From contig NZ_CP030827.1 in NCBI RefSeq assembly GCF_003597675.1, positions 2,790,001-2,854,000 on the forward strand: a stretch of 64,000 nt of DNA. Direction: 5' to 3'. The notes beneath the pieces were generated by a model. The model searched no databases, was not told the origin of the DNA, and was given only the letters and a program-made list of their open reading frames with translations. Each line of letters starts with the position of its first letter. Position 1 is the first letter of the stretch. Source of the DNA: Neorhizobium sp. NCHU2750. Its GTDB lineage: Bacteria; Pseudomonadota; Alphaproteobacteria; Rhizobiales; Rhizobiaceae. Both the position numbers and the translations under genes were made by a program. Positions 53,048 through 61,523 of this stretch are shown piece by piece.

Positions 53048-54046
53048 CTATTCCGCCAAACTCTTAACGGCTTCTGCCCGGCGAAGCATCGCAACGATCT
53101 CCGACCGCTTTTCAGTGAGCCCCTTGTAGGCAACTTCGTCATCCGACATCGCCTCCAGCTGCCCCGCCATGGAAGCAGAAAGTTCGGCCGCATTCGGCTG
53201 GGCAAGAATGGCGGAAACCGGATCGAGATAGATGCGGATCGTAAACAGGATGTCGCCGGAAACCGGCAGCTTGCGCAAGGTCTGCCGCTCCACCCGGATG
53301 AAGGCCTTTTCGGCCGCCACGCCACGCTTTTCCTCCGGCGATTTGGCGTAAGGGTGATACAGCGAATAGGACCAGTTCATCGACCAGTTCCAGCGCACGA
53401 CCAGGCGTCCGGGCGCAAGATTATCGAACATCCGGTTAATCAGCCCGGCATTGCGGCTGCCGCCCTGAAAACCCGGTACATGCGCGTGGATCTCATCCAT
53501 CGGCAGGCCGAATTTTTCCGAAAGGCGCCATGACGACGGAAAGGCAAGGAAAGCGGCGGCAATTCGCCAGCCATTGTCGCCCCTGCGCATGATGACCAGA
53601 TCGTCCTGTACGAGCAGCCCGGCGCGATGGAGCGGCATCATGTCGCCATCGGCAATATCCGTCTCGACACCGGCAACCGCCATGCAGGTGCCCTCAAGAC
53701 AGTAGTGGTCGGGATGATGCGCCGGCAGGTAGTCCAAAAGCAGGTCGAGAACCTCCTGCTGTGCCGCCTCAGTGCCCGGCTCCGCCCTCAGCACAAGCTC
53801 GCCATGTTCGCCAGCCAGCTGCCGCTTCAACAGCACCTGCTCCGCAAGATCGTCATCCGGCTCGATCCAGCCATCCGCCTCAAGCTGCGCCAGGCCGATA
53901 GTGAACGGCTTCGACGATCCGTCATAGGGGGTGTAAGTCAGCGAAGGATGGGAGGGGACTGCAATGCTCTCGGGCCGATCATGCGCGGTTTGATCACGCG
54001 CGGTTTGGTCATGGGAAGGTGCGGGAACGGACATCGGGCGCGGCAT
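53048..54046 (-). CDS. DUF3445 haem-dependent oxidative N-demethylase-like protein
   Basis: A protein of about 332 residues of the DUF3445 family, related to the haem-binding alpha subunit of an oxidative N-demethylase. The first 30 residues are low-complexity with a repeated DQTAxD element. The domain contains PFTIGLAQLEADGWIEPD, DDLVIMRRGDNGWRIAAAFL and FPSSWRLSEKFGLPMDEIHA (His as a possible haem ligand). The start is uncertain: ATG 54046 (AGGAG directly adjacent) or ATG 54034. The partner subunits are not next to it. Confidence 0.8.
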   Translation of the reverse strand: MPRPMSVPAPSHDQTARDQTAHDRPESIAVPSHPSLTYTPYDGSSKPFTIGLAQLEADGWIEPDDDLAEQVLLKRQLAGEHGELVLRAEPGTEAAQQEVLDLLLDYLPAHHPDHYCLEGTCMAVAGVETDIADGDMMPLHRAGLLVQDDLVIMRRGDNGWRIAAAFLAFPSSWRLSEKFGLPMDEIHAHVPGFQGGSRNAGLINRMFDNLAPGRLVVRWNWSMNWSYSLYHPYAKSPEEKRGVAAEKAFIRVERQTLRKLPVSGDILFTIRIYLDPVSAILAQPNAAELSASMAGQLEAMSDDEVAYKGLTEKRSEIVAMLRRAEAVKSLAE

Positions 54047-54124
54047 CTCCTGTTTGCCGCAGTCTGAGTGCAAGCCATCGCCTTTTCAACCCGCCACCTG
54101 CCAGCCAAGCGGCATTTGTGACAA

Positions 54125-54760
54125 TCAGCCGGCAAGTTGCGCGCGGATCAGGCCCCTCAGCGAATTGCCGACATAGATTGCACGGCCGGCCTTCGTCGCC
54201 TCTTCGAGATCGGCTGGCATCAGCACCGCTCCTTTCGCCCGCCTTTCGCGGATTAGATCGGCCCTCAGCACACCGGGCAGGATGCCGCTGGTAATCGGCG
54301 GCGTCAAAAGCATGCCTTCGGCATCCTCGACGAACAGATTGCTGATCGTGCCCTCGCAGAGTTCTCCGCGCTCGTTGGTGAGCAGAACCTCGTCCGCGTC
54401 CTCGGCGGGAAACTCGGCCCGCGCAGCCTCATAGGGCTCGCGCCGGGACGTCTTGTGACGATAGAGCGGATCGTCGGACTTGAGCTTCGTCTTGCCGACC
54501 CGGATCTTCCAGATCGTCTCCTCACCTTGTGGCGTAAAGGGCGTCGCCGTGATCTCGATCTTGCCGCGAAACGACATGACCAGCCGGACGCGCAGCGGCT
54601 CGTCGCCACTGACCGCATCCTTCAGGTCCCGCTCGATGTTTGCCGGCTGGCGAAAGCCGAGCGCGTCGGCCGAACGGGCAAGCCGCCGGCGATGCTGGTC
54701 CAATCGCAGAAACCCGTCATCCGGCATCCATCGCATCGTCTCGATCAACGAGAAATCCAT
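54125..54760 (-). CDS. pabC: Aminotransferase class IV, aminodeoxychorismate lyase-like (PabC)
   Basis: A 211-residue PLP fold-type IV enzyme, presumably splitting aminodeoxychorismate into p-aminobenzoate and pyruvate for folate. The likely PLP lysine is in YRHKTSRREPYE (about residue 110). GELCEGTISNLFVED and ITSGILPGVLRADLI are family signatures. The start ATG 54760 overlaps the end of pabB by 16 nt, with GGGAG at 5 nt spacing. Coupled to pabB. Confidence 0.88.
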   Translation of the reverse strand: MDFSLIETMRWMPDDGFLRLDQHRRRLARSADALGFRQPANIERDLKDAVSGDEPLRVRLVMSFRGKIEITATPFTPQGEETIWKIRVGKTKLKSDDPLYRHKTSRREPYEAARAEFPAEDADEVLLTNERGELCEGTISNLFVEDAEGMLLTPPITSGILPGVLRADLIRERRAKGAVLMPADLEEATKAGRAIYVGNSLRGLIRAQLAG

Positions 54761-55908
54761 TGGTCTCCCACCGCAAATCGCGCCTTGAGCAGGCACTCCT
54801 GATATTCCGCCTCAGCCATCGAATCGAAGACGATGCCGCCGCCGACATTGAAAACCGCGCGCCCACCGGAGAAAAGAGAGAGCGTGCGGATAGCCACCGA
54901 AAATCGCATCGGCCCGTCAGGATCGCACCAGCCGATCGCCCCGCAATAGACATCCCGCGGCCCTGCCTCGAGCTTGTGCAGAATGTTCATGGCGCTGAGC
55001 TTCGGCGCGCCCGTGATCGACCCGCAGGGAAACAGCGCCCGCATGATCTCCGGCAGCCCCGCCTCGGCCAACAGTTTCGCCCGCACATGGCTGACCATCT
55101 GATGCACGGTCGGGTAGGTCTCGATATCGAAGAGTTTCGGCACCGAGAGCGTGCCGGTCTCGCTGATCCGCGAAATGTCGTTGCGCAGGAGGTCGACGAT
55201 CATCCGGTTTTCGGCCAGCGTCTTCTCGTCAGCAAGCATCGCCTTCTTGATCGCTTCGTCCTCCGAGGACGAGGCGCCCCGCGCCGCCGTCCCCTTCATC
55301 GGATGCGTCTCGATCCACCCCTCTTCGTCGACGGAGAAGAACAGTTCCGGCGAACGCGAGACGATCGCCGGCCCGCCGAGCTCGACAAGCGCTCCGTAGC
55401 GCACCGGCTGACGGGCGATCAGCGAATGAAACAGCGCGCGCGGATCCCCTTGCCAGCACGCCTCGATCGGCATGGTCAGATTGCCCTGAAAACAGTCACC
55501 CCTGCGCAGGTGGTCGTGCAGCACGGCAAAACGCTCGGCATAGGCCTGTTCGCTCCACAGGGCGCGCGGCGCGCTCAGCGCAGCAGGCATGCCCCCGTCG
55601 TCGAACGACGGCGCGCCAACCGCCCTTTCCTCGCAGGGTGCATCAAACACGCCCATGCAGACGAGCGGGGTCTCGCGCCCGGACGGCGCAAGCGGAATGA
55701 GTTTTTCCTCGAAGGCAAACCCGGCTTCATAGGAGAGATAACCGGCCAGCCACCTGCCCGAGCGCCTGTACTCTTCGAGCCTGCGTAAGGCCGGCAGAAC
55801 CTCATTCACCCTTCGCGCCACCACGAGCTCGGTCGGAGCGGAAAACACCAGCGCTCTGCCGGCGAGATCGTCGCGAAACAGGATATAGGGAGACGTAAGC
55901 CGATCCAT
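54745..55908 (-). CDS. pabB: Aminodeoxychorismate synthase component I
   Basis: A 387-residue chorismate-binding enzyme aminating chorismate to 4-amino-4-deoxychorismate in pABA/folate synthesis. The C-terminal domain has family motifs ENRMIVDLLRNDISRI, GTLSVPKLFDIETYPTVHQM, FPCGSITGAPKLSAM (PIKGT-like site in THPMKGTAAR) and AEYQECLLKA. The start ATG 55908 has GGAGG upstream. The glutaminase subunit (PabA/TrpG) is not in the window. Overlaps pabC by 16 nt. Confidence 0.93.
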   Translation of the reverse strand: MDRLTSPYILFRDDLAGRALVFSAPTELVVARRVNEVLPALRRLEEYRRSGRWLAGYLSYEAGFAFEEKLIPLAPSGRETPLVCMGVFDAPCEERAVGAPSFDDGGMPAALSAPRALWSEQAYAERFAVLHDHLRRGDCFQGNLTMPIEACWQGDPRALFHSLIARQPVRYGALVELGGPAIVSRSPELFFSVDEEGWIETHPMKGTAARGASSSEDEAIKKAMLADEKTLAENRMIVDLLRNDISRISETGTLSVPKLFDIETYPTVHQMVSHVRAKLLAEAGLPEIMRALFPCGSITGAPKLSAMNILHKLEAGPRDVYCGAIGWCDPDGPMRFSVAIRTLSLFSGGRAVFNVGGGIVFDSMAEAEYQECLLKARFAVGDQWISR

Positions 55909-56036
55909 GTCCTCCGCCTGCCTCCCCCCGCAAGATCGCACTTCAATGCGAAAGCGCTAAACAAGCCGCGCCATTAACATCATGGCTGCGACGTTAGAAG
56001 CATCATTTACGAAATCGGCTGACGCCCTTCGGACGG

Positions 56037-56936
56037 TCAGCTGTCATGGCGGAAGCTGCGTAGGTGATCGACCAGCGCCCGCAGTTTCGGTGCCATGTTT
56101 CGTCGACTTGGATAATAGAGATAAAAACCGGGAAAACTTGGGCAGAACGGCTCCAGCACTGGCACCAATTCGCCCCGATCGATCGCGGATCGGAACGTGT
56201 CTTCCATGCCAAAGCTAATCCCTGCACCGGCAACCGCCAGCTTGACCATTAGCGCCATGTCCGTTGTCGTGATCGTGTCGGCGACCGCCACCGAGAATTC
56301 CCGGCCATCTTCCGCGAACTCCCAGCGGTAAGGCGCAACACCAACGGCCTTTCGCCAGCCGATGCAACGGCGCGTGGCGAGTTCGACAGGATGCTCAGGC
56401 GCTCCGAACCGATCGAGATAGACCGGCGATGCAACGGCAATCTGTCTCTGAGCGCCCGAAACCGGCACGGCGATCATGTCCTGCGCTATCACTTCACCGA
56501 GCCGCACACCGGCATCATAGCCTTCCGCGACGATATCGAATTCCTCGTCGGTGACGGTGATATGCAGCCTGACCTCCGAATTGACATCGACAAAAGACGC
56601 AATCAGCGGACCGGACAGAAAACCTTCGGCGATCGACGAGACGGCAAGCCGCAATTGCCCCCGCGGCCTCCCGCCAAGCTGCCCGGCGGCATCGACCGCA
56701 CCTTGCATCTCGGCCAGAGCGGGCGCGATCTCCGAAAACAGCCGCTCGCCCGCTTCCGTCAGCGCCACGCTGCGGGTGGTGCGGCTGACAAGCGCGATAC
56801 CGAGCGTCTCCTCCAGCTTTCGGATCGTCTGGCTGACGGCCGAACGCGTAACACCCAGCCGATCGGCCGCAGCACGAAAACTGCGCTTTTCGGCCACGAT
56901 CGAAAATACGGAAAGCGCATTAAAGTCCGGCAACAT
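56037..56936 (-). CDS. LysR-family transcriptional regulator
   Basis: A 299-residue LysR regulator. The HTH spans about 1-62 (SFRAAADRLGVTRSAVSQTI) and the effector domain about 90-295. It is divergent from an SDR gene, with 111 bp between the start codons, the standard layout for LysR control of the neighbour. Start ATG 56936. Confidence 0.92.
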   Translation of the reverse strand: MLPDFNALSVFSIVAEKRSFRAAADRLGVTRSAVSQTIRKLEETLGIALVSRTTRSVALTEAGERLFSEIAPALAEMQGAVDAAGQLGGRPRGQLRLAVSSIAEGFLSGPLIASFVDVNSEVRLHITVTDEEFDIVAEGYDAGVRLGEVIAQDMIAVPVSGAQRQIAVASPVYLDRFGAPEHPVELATRRCIGWRKAVGVAPYRWEFAEDGREFSVAVADTITTTDMALMVKLAVAGAGISFGMEDTFRSAIDRGELVPVLEPFCPSFPGFYLYYPSRRNMAPKLRALVDHLRSFRHDS

Positions 56937-57047
56937 TGGTTAGATCTGCTTACCTTTGAATGAACAAAAAGACGGCTTATCGCGACAATGCCCAAAGCCT
57001 ACCTTCCTGGCAACCGCAATCCCGCGGACATTTGCAGGGAGTTCGTC

Positions 57048-57770
57048 ATGGACAAGGTTGTTCTCATCACCGGCGCATCGAGCGGCATCGGCGTCGGTAT
57101 AGCTCGCGAACTGGCGAAAGCCGGCGCAACCGTCGTGCTCGGCGCCCGACGCACCGACAGGCTGGAAGCTGTGGCCGCCGACATACGGGCGGAAGGCGGC
57201 AAGGCCATGACCCGCAGGCTCGACGTCACCGACCGCGCCGATGTCTCGGCGTTTGCCGACGCGGCGCGAGAGGAATTCGGACGCGTCGACGTCATCGTCA
57301 ACAACGCCGGCGTGATGCCGTTATCGCCGATGGCATCGATGAAGGTCGACGAATGGGACCGCATGGTCGATGTCAACATCAAGGGCGTACTCTATGGCAT
57401 CGCTGCAGTTCTGTCGGAAATGACGACCCGCGGCTCCGGCCATATCATCAACATCGCATCCATCGGTGCTTTGCGAGTATCGCCGACCGCAGCAGTCTAT
57501 TGCGCCACCAAATATGCCGTCCGGGCGATATCCGATGGCTTGCGGCAGGAAAATGACCGGCTGCGTGTCACCTGCATCCACCCGGGCGTGGTTGAGAGCG
57601 AGCTCGCCAAGACGATCACCGATCCCGCCGCAGCCGAAGGCATGAAGACATGGCGCGCCATAGCGCTGACCCCGGATGCGATAGGCCGCGCCGTACGCTT
57701 TGCCATTCAGCAGCCCGAGGATGTCGACGTCAGCGAGATCGTCATACGTCCCACCCGGTCGCCGCATTGA
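57048..57770 (+). CDS. Short-chain dehydrogenase/reductase
   Basis: A classical SDR of 240 residues: TGASSGIGVG cofactor motif (about 8-17), NNAG, catalytic Ser in INIASIGAL, and YxxxK as YCATK, with HPGVVESEL afterwards. ATG 57048 has GCAGGGAG at 6 nt; the upstream frame (56988) is not supported. Divergent from its presumed LysR regulator; the Atu4866 gene follows 25 nt later and is probably co-transcribed. Substrate unknown. Confidence 0.9.
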   Translation: MDKVVLITGASSGIGVGIARELAKAGATVVLGARRTDRLEAVAADIRAEGGKAMTRRLDVTDRADVSAFADAAREEFGRVDVIVNNAGVMPLSPMASMKVDEWDRMVDVNIKGVLYGIAAVLSEMTTRGSGHIINIASIGALRVSPTAAVYCATKYAVRAISDGLRQENDRLRVTCIHPGVVESELAKTITDPAAAEGMKTWRAIALTPDAIGRAVRFAIQQPEDVDVSEIVIRPTRSPH

Positions 57771-57795
57771 ACGGTCGATCACAGGGAATACGACC

Positions 57796-58149
57796 ATGAG
57801 TAGGCCACTTCTCATCATCGTCGGCACGATCATCCTCGCCGCTGCCTCCGTCGGCGCGGCGGTCCATCTTGCAAAAGCAGAGGAAACCATGAGCAACGAA
57901 CAGCAGATAGACACCCATCCCTATCTCGGAATGTGGGTCACCGGTGATGGCCATATCCGCCAGGAACTCCTGCCCTCGGGGCGATATGACGAGGCGCGCG
58001 GCAGCCGCAGCAGCGCCTATCAGGGCCGCTACGAGATACGCGGAGACCATATCGACTACTGGGACGACACCGGCTTCACCGCGGACGGAACATTCGTGGA
58101 CGCGGACACACTGCATCACGGCGGCATGATCTTCCATCGGAAGAGATAA
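57796..58149 (+). CDS. Atu4866-family protein
   Basis: A 117-residue protein. An N-terminal TM/signal segment (LLIIVGTIILAAASVGAAVH, about 5-24) is followed by an Atu4866 domain (about 45-115: HPYLGMWVTGDGHIRQELLP; SAYQGRYEIRGDHIDYWDDT). This domain was defined from an Agrobacterium protein of unknown function with a small beta-barrel fold. Presumably periplasmic. ATG 57796 with AGGGAA; operon with the SDR. Confidence 0.85.
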   Translation: MSRPLLIIVGTIILAAASVGAAVHLAKAEETMSNEQQIDTHPYLGMWVTGDGHIRQELLPSGRYDEARGSRSSAYQGRYEIRGDHIDYWDDTGFTADGTFVDADTLHHGGMIFHRKR

Positions 58150-58186
58150 GACCGCAATCCTTTGATGATGGTGAAGGTGGGTGACC

Positions 58187-59182
58187 TCAGGCCACCCCGA
58201 CCCTGAGCAGATCGTGGAAATGCACGATGCCGACGGGCCGCTTGTCTGCGTCCACCACCAGCAGCGCACCGATGCTGTGCTTGTTGAGGATCGCCATCGC
58301 CGCGGTCGCGAGCGTCTCCTTGCCGACAGTCTTTGGATTGACGGTCATCACGTCATCCACACACATGGCACCGAGATTGTTGTCGAGATGGCGGGCAAGA
58401 TCGCCGTCTGTCACCACGCCGCAAAGGCGCCCTTCGTCATCGACCACGCCGACGCAGCCGAACCGCTTGGCCGACAGCTCGTGGATAGCCGCCGACATCG
58501 GGCATCCCTTGGAAACCAGTGGCAGCTGATCCCCCACATGCATGAGGTCGCTGACGTGAGACAGCATCGCGCCGAGCTTGCCGCCGGGATGGTAGACACG
58601 GAAATCGGCTGCGGAAAATCCGCGTGCCTCCAGAAGTGCCACGGCCAGCGCATCACCGAGCGCAAGCTGCATCAGCGTCGATGTCGTCGGCGCCAGCCCA
58701 TGCGGGCAAGCTTCCTGGGCCTTTGGCAGAAGCAATACGATATCCGCCTCGCGTGCCAAGGTCGAAGTCTCGCCGGACGTCATGGCAATCAGCGGGATCG
58801 AGTAGCGGCGCGTAAATGACACCAGCCCCTGAAGCTCTGCGGTCTCGCCGCTCCAGGAGAGGGCCAACACCACGTCGCTCGCCGTGATCATGCCGAGATC
58901 ACCGTGATTGGCCTCAACCGGATGGACGAAGAAGGATGGCGTTCCGGTGGATGCGAGGCTGGCGGAAATCTTGCGTCCGACATGGCCACTCTTGCCGACG
59001 CCGGTGATGACCACCCGCCCCTCGATCGTGCCGATCAGCTCGACGGCCTTGCGAAAACAGGCACCGAGCCCGTCCTGCAGCGCCGCATCCAATGCGGCAA
59101 GCCCTTGCTGGCCATAAGAAACAGTCCGCAGGGCGGACTCCACGACGTCATGTTCGACGAGTTGTAAAGCGCGCTTGATCAT
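58187..59182 (-). CDS. kdsD: Arabinose-5-phosphate isomerase (KpsF/GutQ family)
   Basis: A 331-residue isomerase, interconverting ribulose-5-phosphate and arabinose-5-phosphate, the KDO precursor for lipopolysaccharide. An N-terminal SIS domain (VVITGVGKSGHVGRKISASL, about 57-76; LALSWSGETAEL) is followed by two CBS domains (about 205-331). No capsule genes are adjacent, so the LPS role is favoured. A possible small ORF lies 56 nt upstream on the same strand. Confidence 0.94.
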   Translation of the reverse strand: MIKRALQLVEHDVVESALRTVSYGQQGLAALDAALQDGLGACFRKAVELIGTIEGRVVITGVGKSGHVGRKISASLASTGTPSFFVHPVEANHGDLGMITASDVVLALSWSGETAELQGLVSFTRRYSIPLIAMTSGETSTLAREADIVLLLPKAQEACPHGLAPTTSTLMQLALGDALAVALLEARGFSAADFRVYHPGGKLGAMLSHVSDLMHVGDQLPLVSKGCPMSAAIHELSAKRFGCVGVVDDEGRLCGVVTDGDLARHLDNNLGAMCVDDVMTVNPKTVGKETLATAAMAILNKHSIGALLVVDADKRPVGIVHFHDLLRVGVA

Positions 59183-59238
59183 GGCCGAAGGCTTAGTCCT
59201 TTTGGGAAATCAAGTCCATTGGCATTATTGACTACAGG

Positions 59239-59397
59239 TTACCCCGTCCACCGCTGTTCCATTTCCTCACCAGATCGTCGACGGCCGTGTTGACCATTTT
59301 GCAGGCCATCTTCGAGCCGGCAACCATCGATGGTATTCTTCAGTTCCGAATCACGACCAACACGTTCAAGGGCAGATATCGAAAGGCTTGCCGTCAT
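59239..59397 (-). CDS. Possible small protein upstream of kdsD (52 aa), perhaps frameshifted
   Basis: The ATG at 59397 has AGGTGG at 7 nt spacing and opens a 52-codon frame (MTASLSISALERVGRDSELK...). In the second half the neighbouring frame looks more coding (MVAGSKMACKMVNTAVDDLV, high GC3, ending TAG at 59232), so a frameshift may have split a small gene, or only one half is real. No family recognised. Confidence 0.3.
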   Translation of the reverse strand: MTASLSISALERVGRDSELKNTIDGCRLEDGLQNGQHGRRRSGEEMEQRWTG

Positions 59398-59411
59398 GCC
59401 TTTACCACCTG

Positions 59412-59427
59412 TTAACCATAAACTAAC
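59412..59427. promoter_or_regulatory. Near-CtrA box
   Basis: TTAACCATAAACTAAC fits TTAA-N7-TTAA with one substitution in the second half-site and the extra trailing C's. It is 91 bp upstream of the leader ORF of the beta-barrel gene and 15 bp upstream of the minus-strand small ORF. Confidence 0.35.
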
Positions 59428-59517
59428 CCTTCTGCCCTAGGATGCCGGCAAGCGCCCGAAAGCATGGAAAATCATTATCTCTCATGCACTTACCATATAG
59501 GTGGCTGTGGAGGAAAG

Positions 59518-59568
59518 ATGACGGCGAACATGCATTCGGGCAGAGATCTGAGCTTGCCGGGCATTTGA
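59518..59568 (+). CDS. 16-codon leader ORF coupled to the beta-barrel gene
   Basis: ATG at 59518 is preceded by the near-perfect Shine-Dalgarno GGAGGAAAG. The ORF reads MTANMHSGRDLSLPGI and stops at TGA (59566-59568), whose A is the first base of the beta-barrel gene's ATG (TGATG). The beta-barrel ATG itself has only a weak ribosome-binding site. This looks like translational coupling through a leader peptide. Confidence 0.5.
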   Translation: MTANMHSGRDLSLPGI

Positions 59569-61148
59569 TGAAGAACATCCTACAGACAGGTGCGACCCGA
59601 CAGGGGCGACGGACGACCATCGGTGTCGTCGCCGCACTGGCATCCCTGTCTGCAGCCTGCAACGTCGCGGCCCAGAGCCTCCCGTCGTCCGGCTCAAGCA
59701 CGCTCCCCGCTCTCTCAGACAGCCAGTTCGGCACGGCCGGCACGACAACCATCACGCAGGGCGCGGCCACCGCCGATCCTTCAGCCATAACGGACCAGTC
59801 AGACCCGACGCTCGATCCGACCGGCATCGCCACGGCCGATCCGAGTGCATCTGCCGTTCGCACCAACGCCAGCACCGCCGCCAGAGCAGCCCAGCGGAAT
59901 GCCGATGGCGCACTGGACACCACCCAGCCCTATGAGGAAGACCTCAACCAGCCTGCCGATGAGGCGATCGATCAGGGCACGACGCCGATCGGGCGGCCGG
60001 AATGGGAAGAGCAGCGCGCCTCGACCGATGACGCGCCCGGCATTCCTCTGGGCACCTTTCGCCTCAGGCCCACGGTCAGCCAGAGCATCAATACCGAAGT
60101 CACCCACGACAGCGGCTACAAGGAAACGCGTAACTTCCTGGCCACGGGCATTCGCGGCACGCTTTCCTCGGACTGGTCCCGCCACGCGCTGACCGTCACC
60201 GGCGACGGCGTTTTCCAGCGCAACATCAACGGCAGCCAGAACGATACGGAACCGCACGCCAACATCGAGGCAGACCTGCGCCTTGACCTTGCCGACCACA
60301 CGACGGGCCATGTGATCGGTCGCTACAATTTCCAGCGAGAGGATGTTTCGGATCCGAACGCCATCGGCGACGCGTCCGAGCAGGCCGGCGTGCACGAATT
60401 CGGCGGCGAGGCTTCGATCGAAAGAGAAGCGGGTCGCATTCGTGGCCTCGCGGCGATCGGCGCAAGCCGGCAGGTCTATACCGATGCCAAACTCGCCGAC
60501 GGCACGGTGCTGAGCATGAAGGACCGCGACCGCACCGGCATCGATGGCCGTCTGCGCCTCGGCTACGAACTCTCACCCGCCATCATTCCCTTTGCCGAAA
60601 TCGCCATGGGCCATACAGTCTATGACCGGCGCCGCGACGATTCGGGCTATGAACGATCGTCCAACAACTATGCCGGCCGCGCCGGCGTGGCATTCGATTT
60701 TGGTGAGAAGCTTAGTGGCGAACTCGCTGCCGGCTACCAGCACGTCGCCTATGAAGATCCGCGCCTGAAAGCTGTCGATGGCCTGACACTGGATGGCAAG
60801 GCCAACTGGTCGCCGCATCGCGGCACCGATGTCAGCTTCGGGCTGCGCACTACAGTCCAAGATTCCACCACGCCCGGCGAAAGCGGCTGGGCCGAATACC
60901 AGTTGAGTTCCGTCCTCGCTCACCAGATGCGCGACCATCTCGTCGCCCGTCTCACCGGCAGCACGACATATCGCGACTTCGGCAATGGCGGCGAGGATAA
61001 CGTCACGTGGATCGCCGGCACCGGCCTCACATGGAGCATCAGCCGCTATGTCGAACTGACCGGCGACGTCGAATATGAACGCACGACGGGCGGCGGCTCC
61101 GATCAGGGTATCCTGCGCGCCGGCGTCGGCCTTGCGGTGAAACGATGA
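59568..61148 (+). CDS. Outer-membrane beta-barrel protein (BBP2_2-like)
   Basis: A 526-residue exported protein. The N-terminal signal region (RRTTIGVVAALASLSAACNVAAQS, about 14-37) is followed by a Ser/Thr/Ala-rich low-complexity segment to about 165. The rest has alternating polar/aromatic beta-strands (GTFRLRPTVSQSINTEVTHD; HALTVTGDGVFQRNI; ITFAEIAMGHTVYDRR-like strands), ending in a barrel-like tail. It fits the putative beta-barrel porin 2 family often linked to surface polysaccharide. In-frame starts at 59442 and 59484 lack ribosome-binding sites; ATG 59568 overlaps the leader ORF stop. Confidence 0.8.
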   Translation: MKNILQTGATRQGRRTTIGVVAALASLSAACNVAAQSLPSSGSSTLPALSDSQFGTAGTTTITQGAATADPSAITDQSDPTLDPTGIATADPSASAVRTNASTAARAAQRNADGALDTTQPYEEDLNQPADEAIDQGTTPIGRPEWEEQRASTDDAPGIPLGTFRLRPTVSQSINTEVTHDSGYKETRNFLATGIRGTLSSDWSRHALTVTGDGVFQRNINGSQNDTEPHANIEADLRLDLADHTTGHVIGRYNFQREDVSDPNAIGDASEQAGVHEFGGEASIEREAGRIRGLAAIGASRQVYTDAKLADGTVLSMKDRDRTGIDGRLRLGYELSPAIIPFAEIAMGHTVYDRRRDDSGYERSSNNYAGRAGVAFDFGEKLSGELAAGYQHVAYEDPRLKAVDGLTLDGKANWSPHRGTDVSFGLRTTVQDSTTPGESGWAEYQLSSVLAHQMRDHLVARLTGSTTYRDFGNGGEDNVTWIAGTGLTWSISRYVELTGDVEYERTTGGGSDQGILRAGVGLAVKR

Positions 61149-61523
61149 TCACTTTTCCGTGATATTCGGATTGCAATACAAGCATGGATACCTAAGGCGG
61201 ACCAATAACTTTGCACTCAATTTGAGCAGATGCATAAGAGGCAGCTTAATTTCTCGGGCCAATATGCCGCATAGTGTCCTTACTTGACAGAGGCACGAAC
61301 GATTGTTTCGCCGCCCCATCACAACCGATACTTTTGCCATGTCTCAAACGCAAAGGTAGCAAGCCATTTTTCGAAGCCGCGATCCGCTTTAACCGGTGGA
61401 GTATTCACAATTGCAGCGAAAACCCTCTTCCAACTGTGAGCAACTGCAACATATAGCGGATTCAGACGGCACATTTTTGCCGCAATGCAGCATTGCCGCA
61501 TGGCGTAAGTTTGAGGTTCCAAA
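61149..61523. other. 375-bp AT-richer intergenic region
   Basis: It is visibly less GC-rich than its neighbours. On the minus strand a short frame (stop 61319, possible ATG 61501) reads ...HSWKRVFAAIVNTPPVKADR..., but there is no recognised family or ribosome-binding site. It probably contains the gluP promoter; the possible ORF may be gene debris. Confidence 0.4.

Larger units (their letters stand above)
59183..59517. other. 335-bp divergent spacer, kdsD / leader ORF
   Basis: It contains a possible small minus-strand ORF (59239-59397) and a CtrA-like motif (59412-59427). It presumably also holds the promoters for kdsD and for the leader-ORF/beta-barrel unit. Confidence 0.45.

Noticed and set aside
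53960..54016. Short 15-bp tandem repeat near the start of the DUF3445 gene
   Set aside because: About three imperfect units encoding a DQTAxD element; simple low-complexity coding sequence, no evidence of function.
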